This document shows positions 1 through 12,195 of a stretch of DNA of 64,000 nucleotides, one piece after another (the first letter of the stretch is position 1; every line of letters starts with the position of its first letter). Source of the DNA: Plumapathes pennacea (Eukaryota; Cnidaria; Anthozoa; Antipatharia; Myriopathidae). The notes beneath the pieces were generated by a model. The model saw nothing but the letters and a program-made list of their open reading frames with translations, did not search any database and had not been told where the DNA came from. Both the position numbers and the translations under genes were made by a program. Location: positions 17,117,264 to 17,181,263 of the forward strand of contig OZ038462.1 of the NCBI GenBank assembly GCA_964036295.1, given 5' to 3'.

Positions 1-1700
1 GTGGAGTCATCTTTAGACATCCTAATGCTAAAGTTGAAACATCCATGGACTATATGAATCAAGCCATTGAAAAGACCCATAGAGAAAATAAATTTTGCTT
101 ATTGATGGGAGATTTCAATATTAACCATTAATACTTTAGAGACTCACCTTTTTATTCCTCAATTTTTACAACCTACAAGAATAACCGACCATTCTGCAAC
201 CTTAATAGATAATGTTTTTTAAACTCAATAGAGCATCATGTCATAAGTGGGAATATTTTGAGTGATATCACCGATCATTTACCCTGTTTTCTTGTCGTTA
301 ACAAACTTTCTACTCTCAAAATTTATAGACGAGATTATTCAACTTTTGACGAGACTGCATTATTTGAAGAAGTTTGTTCTGTGAATTGGGAAAATATTTT
401 GCCTTCCAATAATGATGTTAATGAAATTTTTGATAAATTTCATTCTGAGCTTATTGGAATCATAAATAAACATATCCCTATGAAAAATCAAAATTAAATC
501 CAAGCCATGGATAACTAAAGCTATAAAAGTATCAATTAATATTAAAAATAAATTATTCAAAAAGTATCTAGAAACTTAAAATGAATATCACAAGTCAAAG
601 TACAAAGCTTACCGTAACAAATTATGCCACTTAATAAAAGCAAGTAAGAAGCTCTAATATAATAATTATTTATCTACTAACAGCAAAAACATTAAAAACA
701 TCTGGAGAGGAATCAAACAAATAATAACCACCAAATCACAACCCATGAACATACCTTCTAAAATATTAAAGGACAACACAGAACTAAAAGATCCTAAATC
801 CATTGCTAATGCATTTAATAAGTATTTTTCAAACATTGGTGAAAAACTAACCAGATCCATACCCCTAACCAATAAGACACCATTTGATTATTTAACTGCA
901 CAGCATACTAATAGCTTCTTTCTTTACCCTTTTACTTGTAATGAAATTGAGGAAGAGATAAACCATCTAAACAAGAAAAAAGCCACAGGACATTTCAGCA
1001 TTCCAGTTAGGCTGTTGAAGCTACTAAGAACTTGTTTGTCCAAGCCACTGGAGATACTTTTTAATTTTTCCTTTTCCACAGCCACCGTTCCCAGTAAATT
1101 TAAACTAACACGTGCAATTCCTATACATAAGAAAGGGCCCCAAACTGCCTTGAGTAACTATCGTCCAATTTCACTTCTATCAGTTTTTAATAGACTTATA
1201 GCGGAGAAATAAATGTATAAGCGGCTAGCAGCTTATGTAAAAAAGGAAAATATCCTTATGATTATCAATTTGGTTTTTGTTCAGGTCACTCCACAGTGCA
1301 AGCAGTAATGCTTATAACAGAAAAAATACAGAGATCTATAGAAGACCATCAATACTCATGTGGACTTTTCCTAGACTTTAGCAAAGCTTTCCATATGATA
1401 AATCAAACAATTCTAATAACAAAACTTGAAAAATGTGGTATTCGAGGTATTGTTAAAGAGTGGTTCAAATCATATTTATGTAACAGAAAACAACTTGTCT
1501 CTGTAGGAAGTACATCTTCTGAGGAACAAAACCATTTCATGTGGCGTTCCACAAGGATCAGTACTTGGGCCTCTTTTATTCCTTTGTATACCAGCTGTAT
1601 GGTGAAATGGCCAGAATTCAATACCAATTTCGTACTACTTAGAGGAACGCAAGGAAATCGAGATGGCCCGAAAATTGTTTATTGGTCTCTCTAGAATAAA
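1..1700 (+). mobile_element. Decayed LINE (non-LTR retrotransposon) fragment
   Basis: Translated pieces in order match a LINE second ORF: the end of an exonuclease-endonuclease-phosphatase domain (LLMGDFNIN near 100-126), then reverse transcriptase blocks (PIHKKGP and NYRPISLLS near 1120-1185, GLFLDFSKAF near 1360-1390). Frame changes and stops interrupt it throughout (for example the TAA after the RPISLLS block near 1210), so no product is possible. The 5' end lies outside the window and no 3' tail was identified. It sits upstream of the first visible vWA exon, probably in an intron of that gene. Family is certain; the clade is not. Confidence 0.85.
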
Positions 1701-2522
1701 AGCCATGTGATCATCGATTGCTACAAAACACGGGATGTCTGTAAACGAGCAAGTTATAAGGCCACCTCGGCCATGTTCCGCCATTTTCTTTATTGTTTCA
1801 CGCGCGGTTTGCCTGATTAACTTTCAAATTTCGCGCCGGCGTCCCAAAAAAGTCCCGAAAGTGTCTCCCAATTCTGCGCGATTATGACATCAATCCAACA
1901 TGCTAAGACAAATTTCGGAAAATACACAGGAATAACGCAAAAATTAGTTTAGTGACCTACCCTAAATTTTTGGTTATAGGTCTCTACATGTAAGATCTGC
2001 ATTTTGTGAAAAAAGAAAAACATGTGAAGCAATTCGTTCGGATTTGGTTAAATCTGGTGTATGTAAGCTGTTCTTTTCGGGCAGAAAGCGCGTGGTTTCC
2101 CGCCCACAATAGCAGTTTATCGGAGTCGGTGACCCCCCTTTTCATTTTTATACTTTCTAATCTGGTGTACACAAAAGGAATCTTTGTAGCGAATTTAGGA
2201 AATATTTGTGGAGTAGAAATTCCGCAATAATCGCATTACCATAAGTGGCTTGCTAAGTAAACACCATAAATATATAAAAACTAGTCCTATAAGAAAATAT
2301 TTTATTCATAACTAAATTCACTTTTAATTATCTATATATTACTGTCTACTGTTATAATACTCTAGCGTTTTCATATTATGTCATATACAACAAAGGCAAA
2401 GCTGTCTGAAAAAAAAAGTCCGACAAATGAAGTTAACTTCGTCTCATTTAATTTATTCCCACTCTCAGTTCTTATCATTTGTGGCTAAACGTTAGTAAGT
2501 ATATTATTTCTATTTATCGCAG
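1701..2522. other. Probable intron, no gene seen
   Basis: AT-rich sequence between the LINE remnant and the first vWA exon. It ends in a pyrimidine-rich stretch and an AG at 2521-2522 that acts as the splice acceptor. The short open frames here have no recognisable domain. Confidence 0.5.
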
Positions 2523-3991
2523 ATGAAGAAGAGTGTTTTCCGGGAGCAGATATTGGCATCATAGCTGATCGGTCAAACAGTATAAAACGAAAGCATTTCA
2601 GGATGCTCAAGAAGGACCTCTGCCAATTGGTTGACCGATTTCGAATCGGTGCTAATGATACTCGTATGGGCTTCATATTGTACAACAGAAATGCCGAGCT
2701 CTTGTTCAACTTTGCTGACACACGTTACTACAGCAACGATGCGGTCAAGGAAAGAATCGATCAGATCCCGGTCAAGTTGGCGCACCAAACACGAATTGAC
2801 AAGGCTTTGAATCTGGCCAATCTAAAGTTATTTGGAAACGAGAGTCTCGGAGACAGGCCACACCGACCAAACTATTTGTTTGTGTTTACTGATGGCCGAC
2901 CTTATCCGCCCCAAAAAGTTGCCCCTTTCAGCCAGACAATCCCGCCACTGGAGGTAAGCACCAACGATGTTTAGGCTGCATTCAAAAACAAGGAAAGGGG
3001 GGGGGGGGGGGGGAGAAATTAAGGGGATACTAATTTTTAAAATGATATGGAGGGAGGGGGGTTGGGAAGAATTCTGAAATAATAAAGCAGAATAATAGTA
3101 CTCAGATTTGATCAACACCTTTTCTGCTCAAATGTAATATAACTTAATAAAATTTCACAATTCACAAAAAGTGCGGCTTCTAAAGTGTTTCTTTAAACAT
3201 TTACATTTGTTCAAAGTACTCTAAAAATGCAGGAAACGTTGTTTTAGGGAATCTAGATTTCAAAATTTTGTCCGGGGGAACATACCCCCAGACCCCCCTA
3301 AAAGCTCGCGCCTATGGCGCTCAGACGCCCCCTAATCTGCCCCAGTTTTCTTCATTAATGAAACATTCAACTATTAGCTATTAATAGCAATTAACTATAC
3401 CGTAGTATTTATCACGCTTTCAGACATTCCAACCCAATTTTTGGGACAATCTTTCAATCTCCCGAACTTCACCAAATTCTCTAAATAGATATGCTGCCTG
3501 AAACCTTTCAACTTCATTGACAAAATTGAAATATTTTAGTTTCACTGAAAAATGCTCTCAAAATGCAGAAAATGCCATTTCAGAAGTAATAATCACAAAT
3601 CTGCTGTCTGAATCTAGTGAAACAATCTTTTTTTCACTAAAAGATACGATGGTACATCCAAAGGATCATATGCGTTTCATCTCAGCAGCAAATTTTCGAT
3701 CAGCTGGTTGTGAATTGGATATTAGGTCTCTTAATTCCGGATTCCGACAGCAACTGAAATCGCTGGATTCTGTATTCTTCAAGTGTCAACATATTGTTGC
3801 CTTATTGAAAGTTAGCTGTGTTCTGATGCAGGCACAAGGAGTAGAGATTGTATCTATTGGAATTGGCCGAACGTTTAACATAAGAGATGAGGTGCTGTAC
3901 GAAATCGCGGGGCAAAATGGTAACGTGATTAAAGTCAAGAGCTTCAAAGCTTTAGCAGACAATATCAACAGGATTGTGTCAGCGGCGTGCG
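2523..3991 (+). other. vWA domain 1, two exons, metal site intact
   Basis: Exons 2523-2953 and 3832-3991 join at phase 0 after IPPLE. MIDAS residues visible are D-x-S-x-S (DRSNS), a loop-2 Thr (HQTRIDKAL) and TDG. The intervening intron contains a poly-G run (about 2999-3013) and low-copy-looking sequence with no other exon seen. Confidence 0.9.
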
Positions 3992-6900
3992 GTAGGTATT
4001 TTTTCAGCCCCAAGTGAATGAAAAAAGATCTGTATAACAATACAAGGCAAAAGGAGTTTGAGAGGGGAAAATCCCCAATAAAAACACGAGCATCATTGGC
4101 AGAGAGAAACAGGGAGACAACAGAGAGGAAAACGAGAGCCCGGTGAGGGGGCACTAGAGGAATTTTTATACTGGGAGCCTTCATACCATTCAAAATACCA
4201 TTCTGAAGTTGAAATAGTGACTCTTTTAGGTACTTCATGTAAAATTGCCCCCTCCTTATGCTTTCGAACGGTACATACTTGAGACTCAGCCAAAAAATAA
4301 AAGGCTTCCACACTGCTTGCACGTGAACATTACCCAATCAAATTACAGTATTTTTTTCTTGCACGTCAATCAAAATCCTAGAGGGTGGGTTCCTTTTACC
4401 AATTGCTACCAATGATACCTACGCTTTGACGTTTGGGTGAAAACAATTATATGCTGGGCCCTTGGGGTCAGCATAAAAAAAAAACAGTATTAAGAGAAAG
4501 GCAAATCCAAATGAATTGAGAGACAAGAAGTTAGAAATCTACGTTGAGAAAGACAAAACCACTACTAAGAGATCGAGTTGTTGGTATTTTAGATCGAAAC
4601 GGTGGTTACAATCACTGGAGCGAATGGACTGAGTGCAGTGTCTCGTGCGGAGGGGGAGTAAAGAATCGCACAAGAGCGTGTGACAATCCGCCGCCCAGAG
4701 GCTATGGAGAAAACTGTGACATCCTGGGTCCTGCCGCCGAGATACAAGCATGCAACACACATGAATGTGGTATGTTTATGATTGTTATACATTTATGTAT
4801 GTCGGATATTTAACGAGTTTTCTCTCACAAATACGTTAGCACTCTTTTGCTTTCGGATTTTGACGCGCAAAGGACTTCTCATTTGCTTATAAATGTAGTT
4901 CTACTTTATTCTCCCATTCAATTCACAAGCAACAGGAATTGCTTCCTGTCAGAAGATTTTCCGTCTGTAAGTTATCATTTCTATAGAAAACCCCATTCGA
5001 TTCGATCGGTAAATTTCTCAAACTCACTAATAACTCATAATTTATAAATCAACCTTAATGGGTTTTAATACAGCGTCAAGCACTGGTTCGAGAGTTTGAT
5101 ACATATTTCAACTCTAGGGCTAAACATTTCTTAGTCTGCATACATTCCTTTGGAGAAGTGATTTCGAAAACTCGTGCTTCTTTATTGATAAGGGATTCCA
5201 GACATCTCGAAACAATATAAGTACTTGGCAAAAGCAGCTTAGCGCTTTCATTGTTCTCGGTGCTTGGAACCCCTCATAAACACTCGCACTCGTTTTGAAA
5301 TTTAATATAAACCACACTGAGCTACGAAATAGATGCTCACCATACTTCCTCGGGTTTGCGAATCTCTTTACGACTTCTAGTTACACTCTTGCCTGTGAGT
5401 CACCATTTTTAGAAATATCCAATAGAGCGCTTTTCGGATGACTGTCGAAATCTAAAAGCAAAGCAATCACAGAGCCAATCAATGAGGCGAGCACTGAAAC
5501 ACACGTCCGACCAATTAGAAGTGCGAGCAAAATCAAAACCAAAACCAAGTAATCGCGATTGGTTTTTACTATCCAATCAGCAGAACACGCCATCGCCACT
5601 TGCTTTCTTGCGAGAGAATATCGCAACCAGGTTTTGCTTTTGCTCTTGATTGGCCAAGAATGTTGCTAAACTTGTTACATGAGGACCAATAGGAAAGCGT
5701 ATCAAACGCAAAACCAAAGCAATCACACGATTTCTTCGTCAGTTATGCGAAAACGGCTCTAATTAGTTCAGTAAATCCTATTCGTATTCCGAACATAGCA
5801 CGAACTTATCTGAGCTGCAAAATAATTCCACAGATCAGGATGGCAACTACACGAGGTGGAGTGATTGGTCCGAGTGCGGTGTCACATGTGGAGGCGGAAT
5901 AATCAGACGTTCAAGGACCTGCACCAATCCTCCTCCTAAAGGCAATGGGAAAACCTGCGACGACCTGGGTCCAGCTGAAGAAACAAAGGAGTGTAATGCA
6001 TACCAGTGCAGTAAGTGACCTTTGTGCATTTCTCTCTTTGTGGCTGGATCTTACTCTTGGTTTGCAACTGATCTCTGAATTCAAAATACAAAACATCGTC
6101 GCATGTTAGTCACTTTCAAGAAGCTAAATACCATTTGTTAAAGTTTATCCAAGTTGGCCGCCTTGGGGTCACATAAAAACCAAGAATGTTTGGTTTCTAA
6201 ACCCTGAGATGTAGAATGGAAAGAAATGGCTGCCATGTTGAAGTCAAGTACAACAGAAGATATTAGGCAATCTTTTGCAAACTTTCGTTCAAATCGGACG
6301 ATACTTCAAATAGTCACTGGCATGCAAAACATGTATATGTTGTTGGGAGTGTACAGTGTGTGATGTGGATATTATGCCTAACGCTGTAAGAGTGGTGTAA
6401 GCGGCGTTTGAGTGTTGGCTTTTTATCAAAGCATTAGCTCTCCGTCTAAGAGTGAAGAAAGGGCTAACACTTGAAACGTCAGCGTAAACCACTGACTGTT
6501 TAGGTTGACACATCATAACAGTCATAGTATTAACTTATTTATTTATTGGTTGCTGACCGAAGAACTTATGACAATATTGTCCCAATTTACAATACATACA
6601 ATTTACGTACGTGGTAATACTAATTACAAAGTAACTGAAAAACCTAAACTAGTTACTGTGATTTCACTGCATATTAGAACTAAGGTCTAATGATGTGCAG
6701 TTTGATGCACGGTAACTAAAAAAAAAAAAAAAAACAACGGTTAGCTGCGGAAGTTCGGGGCTTTCTAATATCATTGTTATTATAAAATCTGTCTGGTCCT
6801 GTACCGGGCGTGGATGTCAGAACGCTTGATAATTTTTTAGTCTTTATCTCAAACCCGACGCGTATTACAAGGCAACTAGTTCTCATAGGGCTAGCATTCA

Positions 6901-8581
6901 TACTACTAAAACAACTGAATTACAATGTTGACACTGCTGTTTTGATACACGCACTTCTAGTACAACCCTGTGCCAATGCAATGGATGTCGCAGTTGCTAT
7001 AGAAAACTCCGTAAGTGTGAAAGCTGCGAATCTTGCCAAAATGAAGACGTTCTTACAAGGATTGGTGTACAGTTTTGGCGTGTCAGCGGAAGAGACCCAC
7101 TTTGCCACGATCCTGTTTGCAAGATCGCCCACTGTTTACTTTGGCTTTGCAGAGTCTGCGTACTACGATCGAGTGGCAATCAAACAGAAAGTCGGGGAAA
7201 TCTCGGATAAATTAAAATACGGCAGAAATACCGATAAAGTCTTCGTCAAGGCGGATAAGGACGTCTTCACGTCCGACGGGGGAGACCGACCAGACAAACC
7301 AAACGTTCTTTTGATCTTCACCGTTGGAAATCCCTCAGGAAGCTACCAGCCCTTCAGTGAGATTGTCCCGCCACTCGAGGTACGTATCAGTTCGCCGAAT
7401 TTTGCTTCGCTGATAATATTTTTGAGCAGAGTTTCGGTTCAACGGAATTTCGTTTCGTTCAGTATTATGTTGGTGCTTTTCATCTTAGTTTTAGTATTCA
7501 CGTAAACATGATTTCTTAAAGAAGATTGCCAAATAGAGTATAACACGAACAAGACTTCTGTCTCGTGCGAGGTGTTTAATGTCTCGCTTGTTCAAAGCTG
7601 TTCAATCATATGCCATAGTCTGCTCACATCAACCTTAAAGTACTTATTGTTTATGCATTATTAGCTTCGGTCAGGGGCGGATCCAGGAAATTCAAACAAA
7701 CGGGGGCCATAGCAGATGCTATAATTCCTGCGTTCTGGGAGCATGCGTAACCAAATTTCTAAGGCTCAAAATGACAGATGTAAAGAAGTTTTTGAAACAG
7801 TTTTATCCACGAAGGCATGCATTTGTAGGGTGGTCCGGGGGCACGTTCTCCCGGAAAAGTTTGAAATCTAAAATCGGTATTAAATGACAAAATTAAACAC
7901 TGCAAATCAGCCTTCTCGAAATCTGCTGAGCTATTCCTCTGTTCTGGACACTGAACGTATCTTGTTTGTTGCCATCTAAGCAACTTCTCATACATAAAGT
8001 CACATAAGCTGGTTTATGAGCAAATATACAGAATTAAATATTGTTTAGAAAACAGTGGCACTAAAAGGATTGAATACTTGCCTCAAATAGGCCAAGGGAG
8101 TCACGATTGTGGCCGTTGGCATTGGTGAAGACATTGACAAGAATGTGCTGGGGGAGATGGCTGGGCAGAAAGGACATGCTATCAGTGTCTTAGACTTTGA
8201 TGATCTGCAAGGGCGCCTAAAAGAAATAAGGGACATCACTTGCTGTAAGTAAAAAAAGCAAAACCGAAACAAAACGAAACAATTATTTGTCTTTGTTTAT
8301 ATGATAATCCATCAATGTTCCTGGATTCCCATTCCAGCCTTCTACAATGTTTTGATTCTGGATTTTATAAACTTCAATCAGCACAAATTTTAATGTTTTG
8401 TTGTTGTTGTTGATGGTTTAGTTTTGTATTTTTAATCTAGTTGGTAGCATGTCCGCTCATTAGGGGTCCATGAAGGGTCACGTGTGGTGGATAACGACAT
8501 GGCTTTAGTAGGACTGTGCACTGTAATATGTCCGACGCAAGTAATCTTTACTGTGTTTTTCATTTTTCAGCTTCTTCCTAA
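2523..8581 (+). CDS. Secreted vWA-TSP1-TSP1-vWA protein (coadhesin/matrilin-like), 3' part
   Basis: Seven exons join in one frame: 2523-2953, 3832-3991, 4593-4769, 5834-6010, 6961-7379, 8091-8244 and 8571-8581 (stop TAA 8579-8581), giving about 509 visible residues. All junctions are GT/AG. Exons 1-2 encode a vWA domain with a complete metal site (DRSNS, TDG). Exons 3 and 4, each 177 bp, encode one TSP1 domain each (WSEWTECSVSCGGG; WSDWSECGVTCGGG) with C-mannosylation WxxW motifs. Exons 5-6 encode a second vWA domain with a broken metal site (ENSVS, TVG). The first visible exon starts in phase 1, so the start codon and any signal peptide lie upstream, outside the window or in unseen exons. 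This architecture is known from cnidarian extracellular and skeletal-matrix proteins; a structural, collagen- or matrix-binding role is inferred. Confidence 0.9.
3992..4592 (+). other. Intron with retroposon-like 3' end
   Basis: Intron between vWA1 and TSP1-1. At 4450-4475 it carries an imperfect hairpin (TATGCTGGGCC, loop, then GGGTCAGCATA) followed by an A run. The same hairpin, perfect, occurs at 61041-61066. Confidence 0.5.
4593..4769 (+). other. TSP1 domain 1 exon
   Basis: A 177-bp exon in phase 1-1, flanked by AG at 4591-4592 and GTATGT at 4770. It encodes one complete thrombospondin type 1 repeat with six cysteines and the WSEW motif. Confidence 0.93.
4770..5833 (+). other. Intron, no gene seen
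   Basis: Intron between the two TSP1 exons. The open frames inside it have no recognisable domain. Confidence 0.6.
5834..6010 (+). other. TSP1 domain 2 exon
   Basis: A 177-bp exon, the same length and 1-1 phase as the first TSP1 exon. It encodes WSDWSECGVTCGGG and the remaining cysteines; donor GTAAGT at 6011. The equal length suggests duplication of one exon. Confidence 0.93.
6011..6960 (+). other. Intron with Penelope-like repeat trace
   Basis: Intron before vWA2. It contains a degenerate hammerhead-like motif at 6451-6480 (TGAAGA, short stem, GAAACGTC) of the kind found in Penelope-like elements, and an A run at 6719-6734. Confidence 0.45.
6961..8244 (+). other. vWA domain 2, metal site degenerate
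   Basis: Exons 6961-7379 and 8091-8244 split the domain at the same place as vWA1 (VPPLE / AKGVTIVAVGIG). The MIDAS Asp is Glu (ENSVS) and TDG is TVG, so divalent-cation ligand binding is probably lost. The intron (7380-8090) holds a repeat beginning GGGGCGGATCCAGGAAATTC near 7675 and reaching about 7870. Confidence 0.88.
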
Positions 8582-8731
8582 GGACAGCTTCGTATGCGAT
8601 CCTTGGCAAGTTTCAGCAGTGCTTGACGATAATTAGTCAGTGGGTTCAGGTGTCTGACAGGGATAAAACACCGCATATTATGCTGTTTGTTATACAATAT
8701 TTACCATGGTAGCCGCGGTTGGTTTGTAGGA

Positions 8732-8737
8732 AATAAA
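8732..8737 (+). promoter_or_regulatory. Polyadenylation signal AATAAA
   Basis: AATAAA lies about 150 bp after the vWA/TSP1 stop codon at 8579-8581, a plausible 3' UTR end. Confidence 0.5.
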
Positions 8738-9202
8738 AGAAGAATTTAAAAGCATTTATCTCGTAGCCTACGGACTCCCCAAAACTCAGACTTAGCCCGA
8801 ACCTATGTTAATCGTGATCGAGTACCGTCAAGTGATAATTTCTTGACAATTTTGTTGTTTGTTTGCAAGGCTCAAAAAATCCGCTAGTCCGACGCCCGGG
8901 GCTATAGAACTTTGACATTGGGTTGACGAGTAACGCTCATTTGCGGGCTAAAGGTAATGCTCCAAAATGCTAAAATTTTAAGAAAACAACATAATAATTT
9001 TAAATGGTCCAAAGCCCCCTACCCTATTTTCATTCTGTCGACTTTGATCACCAAGATTAGTACAAACAAGACAAATGCCGCAAATTAGATGCTTGTCACA
9101 AAGTTTTGAACTTTACATTTCCTACATCTAACTTATACATATAGTATTTTGTTGAGCAAGAACACAGTACACCCCTCTACAAAGCCAATTATTAAACTTC
9201 CC

Positions 9203-9233
<31 letters not shown>

Positions 9234-9439
9234 GGTACTTCAGTTGCACCAGCTCGTTGACAACTTGAAAAGTTTATATCAGGACACGTTACGTGACTAG
9301 GTGTAAAAAGAACGGCATCCACGGAACTGTGGCTACGATAATGAAAGAGTTGATATGTTCGGGGCTAAAGTTCCCTGAATCCGCGTGGGCTACCGCACTT
9401 AGGTTATCTGCTACCCCATGGCTAGTGAGACAGAAGAAC
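8738..9439. other. Intergenic, simple repeats only
   Basis: No gene seen. It contains a poly-C run followed by (CA)n at about 9200-9233. Confidence 0.6.
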
Positions 9440-9860
9440 AATATGGGTCTGTCTAGTCTGTCTGGGTCTTTCTGGATCTTTTGGTTTGTCTGGGTCTGTC
9501 TGGAACTGTCTGGGTCTGTCTGGGTCTGTCTTGGTTTGTCTGATCTGTCTGGGTCTGTATGGATCTGCCTGGGTCTGCTTGGTTCTGTCTAGGTTTGGCT
9601 GGATTGGACTGTCTAGGTCTGTCTAGGTCTGTCTGGGTCTGTCTGGGTCTTTCTGTGTCTTTGTGGGTCTGCCTGGGCCTGTCTGGGTCTGTCTGGGCCT
9701 GTCTGGGCTTGGCTGGGTCTCTCTGGGTCTGTCTAGGTTTGTCCGGGTTTGCCTGGGTCTGTCTAGTCTGTGTGGGTCTTTCTGGTCTTTCTGGGTCTGT
9801 CTGGAACTGTCTGCGTCTGTCGGGGTCGTTCTGGGTTTGTCTGGTCTGTCTGAGTCTGTA
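9440..9860 (+). repeat. GTCTGTCTGG decamer array 1
   Basis: Tandem, imperfect copies of GTCTGTCTGG and close variants. Both strands stay open for over 100 codons (Leu/Gly/Ser/Val-rich on +, Pro/Arg/Thr/Gln-rich on -) because the unit rarely makes stops. These frames are artefacts, not genes. Confidence 0.92.
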
Positions 9861-11289
9861 TAGGTTAGGTAAAGTTATGAAGTCAGATCCAATAGCATTC
9901 GTCAAAGACTTAGTTGGACCAACCTTTCAGAAAGTAGAGTCCAACACAAAGCCATGACTATGTTTAAACTAGGAATTTTGTAATGGAAGTGAAATGCTGC
10001 CATTTGTTAAGACAAGTGCTAAATATGAAAAGATTGCCTTTTCATTTCAACAAGTTACTACATTTAATAACCCTTTCACTCCGAAGAGTGATTAACTTCT
10101 ATTTTCTCCTTCAGTTTCTTACCAAAAATGTATCATACAGACAGGAGAACTTGGCTTTTAATAACTTGCTCAGATTACTCATGATCGAAATATCAACTCT
10201 CGCTACATAAGGTTGGTAAAATCTGCATTTTGAAGTTGGCAGTGAAAGGGTTAACAAGTAACAGGAACAGTGACAATAACAAGTGTCAATTTTGCAAGTG
10301 TCGGTATTCTATAGTTGTCCCTTAAAATTAATGAGTGGCCGAGTATTCTGTAGTTGTTCCAAAGAGGCTATTACACGGGAAGTGTAATATGGCAGCGTAC
10401 TTTTACGATTCGGTTTTATTTTTTCGAGCCTGCTTCAAGCGTTCTCGCCGTGCGCAAAATGGAACAAAACATGTAAACATCTCCATTGATCGGGTCTGAG
10501 TAGGCTCGAAAGCCACCGAGTACAATGACTTGGTTTGATTGCTTTGAGTTTACACTGGGTCTACGGGATGTACGGAAATGAAAACTGCGCAATTTCTACG
10601 ATATTACTTTGCTTTGACAGCGAGCGAGAACACTTCGCTAAAGTAAACACGGTCGGATCGGTTTCGGTTTCAAGAAGAGTAACTAAACAGAGCAATACGT
10701 ACACAAACCTCGTGGGCACCGACAAATCGTTCCACAAAATACATGTGTCCATACTACTTTGAATTTTGCACAAAAAATGGATTGCCAGCAGTGAATGCCT
10801 GTGAATGACTCCTCGCAACATGTATTTAATCGTGGGTCGAGTAACGCAACGCGGCTTGACTCGACGCAACAGCGAAGAAACGAGCGTTAACGACCAAAAC
10901 AAATTGTTATGTCAAGTCAGAGTGTAGTTTATTTTTATTACTCACATGGATCACCAAATCTAAAGCCAAATGATGAAACAGATAAACATTGAGGGGCACA
11001 TTGACACGAAAGACATACCATTTGTAGCCGGTACATCGCAAATGTGACGTGTTGTTGTTTGCCAGAGATCGTCAGGAAGATCAGGCGATGTTTTACTTCA
11101 ATACTCGATTCGTTATCGACCTGCAGGAACACTAAACAAATCCTTGCTTCGACTTTTGAGTGATTTCGGAGAAAAACACTCTCGCGGTCCCCTGGGTATT
11201 ATATGGCTGCTGATTGGCCATCAGCTGTCACATGAGTGATCATTCGGACGTCCCTGATCTCGTTCATGAACAGAATACTTGATGACAGT
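9861..11289. other. Intergenic with a MITE and shared repeat
   Basis: No supported gene. It contains the MITE at 10069-10252 and, at about 10372-10460, a segment (TTACACGGGAAGTGTAATAT and the GTGCGCAAAATGGAAC part) that recurs diverged at 61077-61270. Confidence 0.5.
10069..10252. mobile_element. MITE with AACCCTTTCACT termini
   Basis: About 184 bp bounded by AACCCTTTCACT and its complement AGTGAAAGGGTT. Diverged internal relatives (CTTTCAGTTTCTCACCAGAA, TATCATACAG, GTGAAACCTGATTAAAC) occur near 32935-33105, 36780-36985 and 59328-59512. Confidence 0.65.
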
Positions 11290-11712
11290 GGCCCAAAATG
11301 CCCGAAAGAATTCTTCAAGCAAAAGAGATCACCCTATGGTCTTCGTCAAAACCAAACTTGTGCAATCTAAGAAATAATGAATTAAAACTCCTCCTCCCAA
11401 AGCCTCGTACAGATGCCCTCAAAAACAGTTTTGTGTATAGTGGGGCTGCTTTGTGGAATAACTTATCCTTACAAATCAGATCAGCTCACTCTATGGCATC
11501 GTTCATCATCGTTGCTTGATCACCATAGGGATGCAATTTTTAATTGTACATAACATTTATCTTGTATAGGAAGTTTATTCATATTTATATTGAATTGCAA
11601 TTATTGAAGTTATATATAAATTTATTAGTATGTAGTACGGCTTTCATGGAAAGCAATCTGTAGAGATTGATGAAATTCTGTACTTAAATAAAGTTTCTTC
11701 TTCTTCTGTCTG
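11290..11712 (+). mobile_element. 5'-truncated LINE 3' end
   Basis: A short frame near 11298-11519 matches the C-terminal tail typical of LINE ORF2 proteins (LRNNELKLLLPKPRT, then YSGAALWNNL). It is followed by about 180 bp of AT-rich 3' UTR, an AATAAA-like element and a (TTC)n tail near 11693-11706. Only the last part of the element is present, as expected for target-primed insertion of a truncated copy. Confidence 0.75.
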
Positions 11713-12190
11713 GAACTGTCTGGGTCTGTCTGGGTATTTCTGGCTCAGCCTGGGTCTGTCTAATCTATCTGGTCTGTCTGGGTTGTCTGGTCCGTCTGGG
11801 TCTGTCTTGGTTTCTCTGGGTCTGTCTGTGTCTGTCGGCTCTGCCTGCTCTCTGGGTTTGTCTGCTGTGTCTGGGTCTGCCTGGGTTTGTCTGGGTCTGC
11901 CTTTGTCTGTTTGGTCTGTCTGGGTCTGTCGGGTCTGTCTGGGTTTGTCTGGTTCTGCTTGGGTTTATCTGGGTCTGCCTTGGTCGGTCTGGGTTTGTCT
12001 GGGTCTGCCTGGTTCTGGCTGGTTTGTCTGGGTCTTTCTGTTCTGTGTGGGCCTGTTTTGGTGTTTCTGGGTCTGTCTGGTTCTGTTTGAGTCTGTCTGG
12101 GCTTGTTTGGGTCTAAAAGGTCTGTCTGGGCCTGTCTGGGCCTGTCTGATACTGCCCGGGTCTGTTTGGGTCTGTCTGGGTTACCATTTT
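11706..12190 (+). repeat. GTCTGTCTGG decamer array 2
   Basis: The same decamer family as array 1, starting directly after the TTCTTCTTC tail of the LINE fragment. Unit variants include TCTGCCTGGG and TTTGTCTGGG. Confidence 0.92.
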
Positions 12191-12195
12191 TAGCT

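Noticed and set aside
9453..9957. Open frames of up to 150 codons on both strands in the decamer array
   Set aside because: They follow from the repeat unit having few stop codons; composition is monotonous and both strands are open at once.
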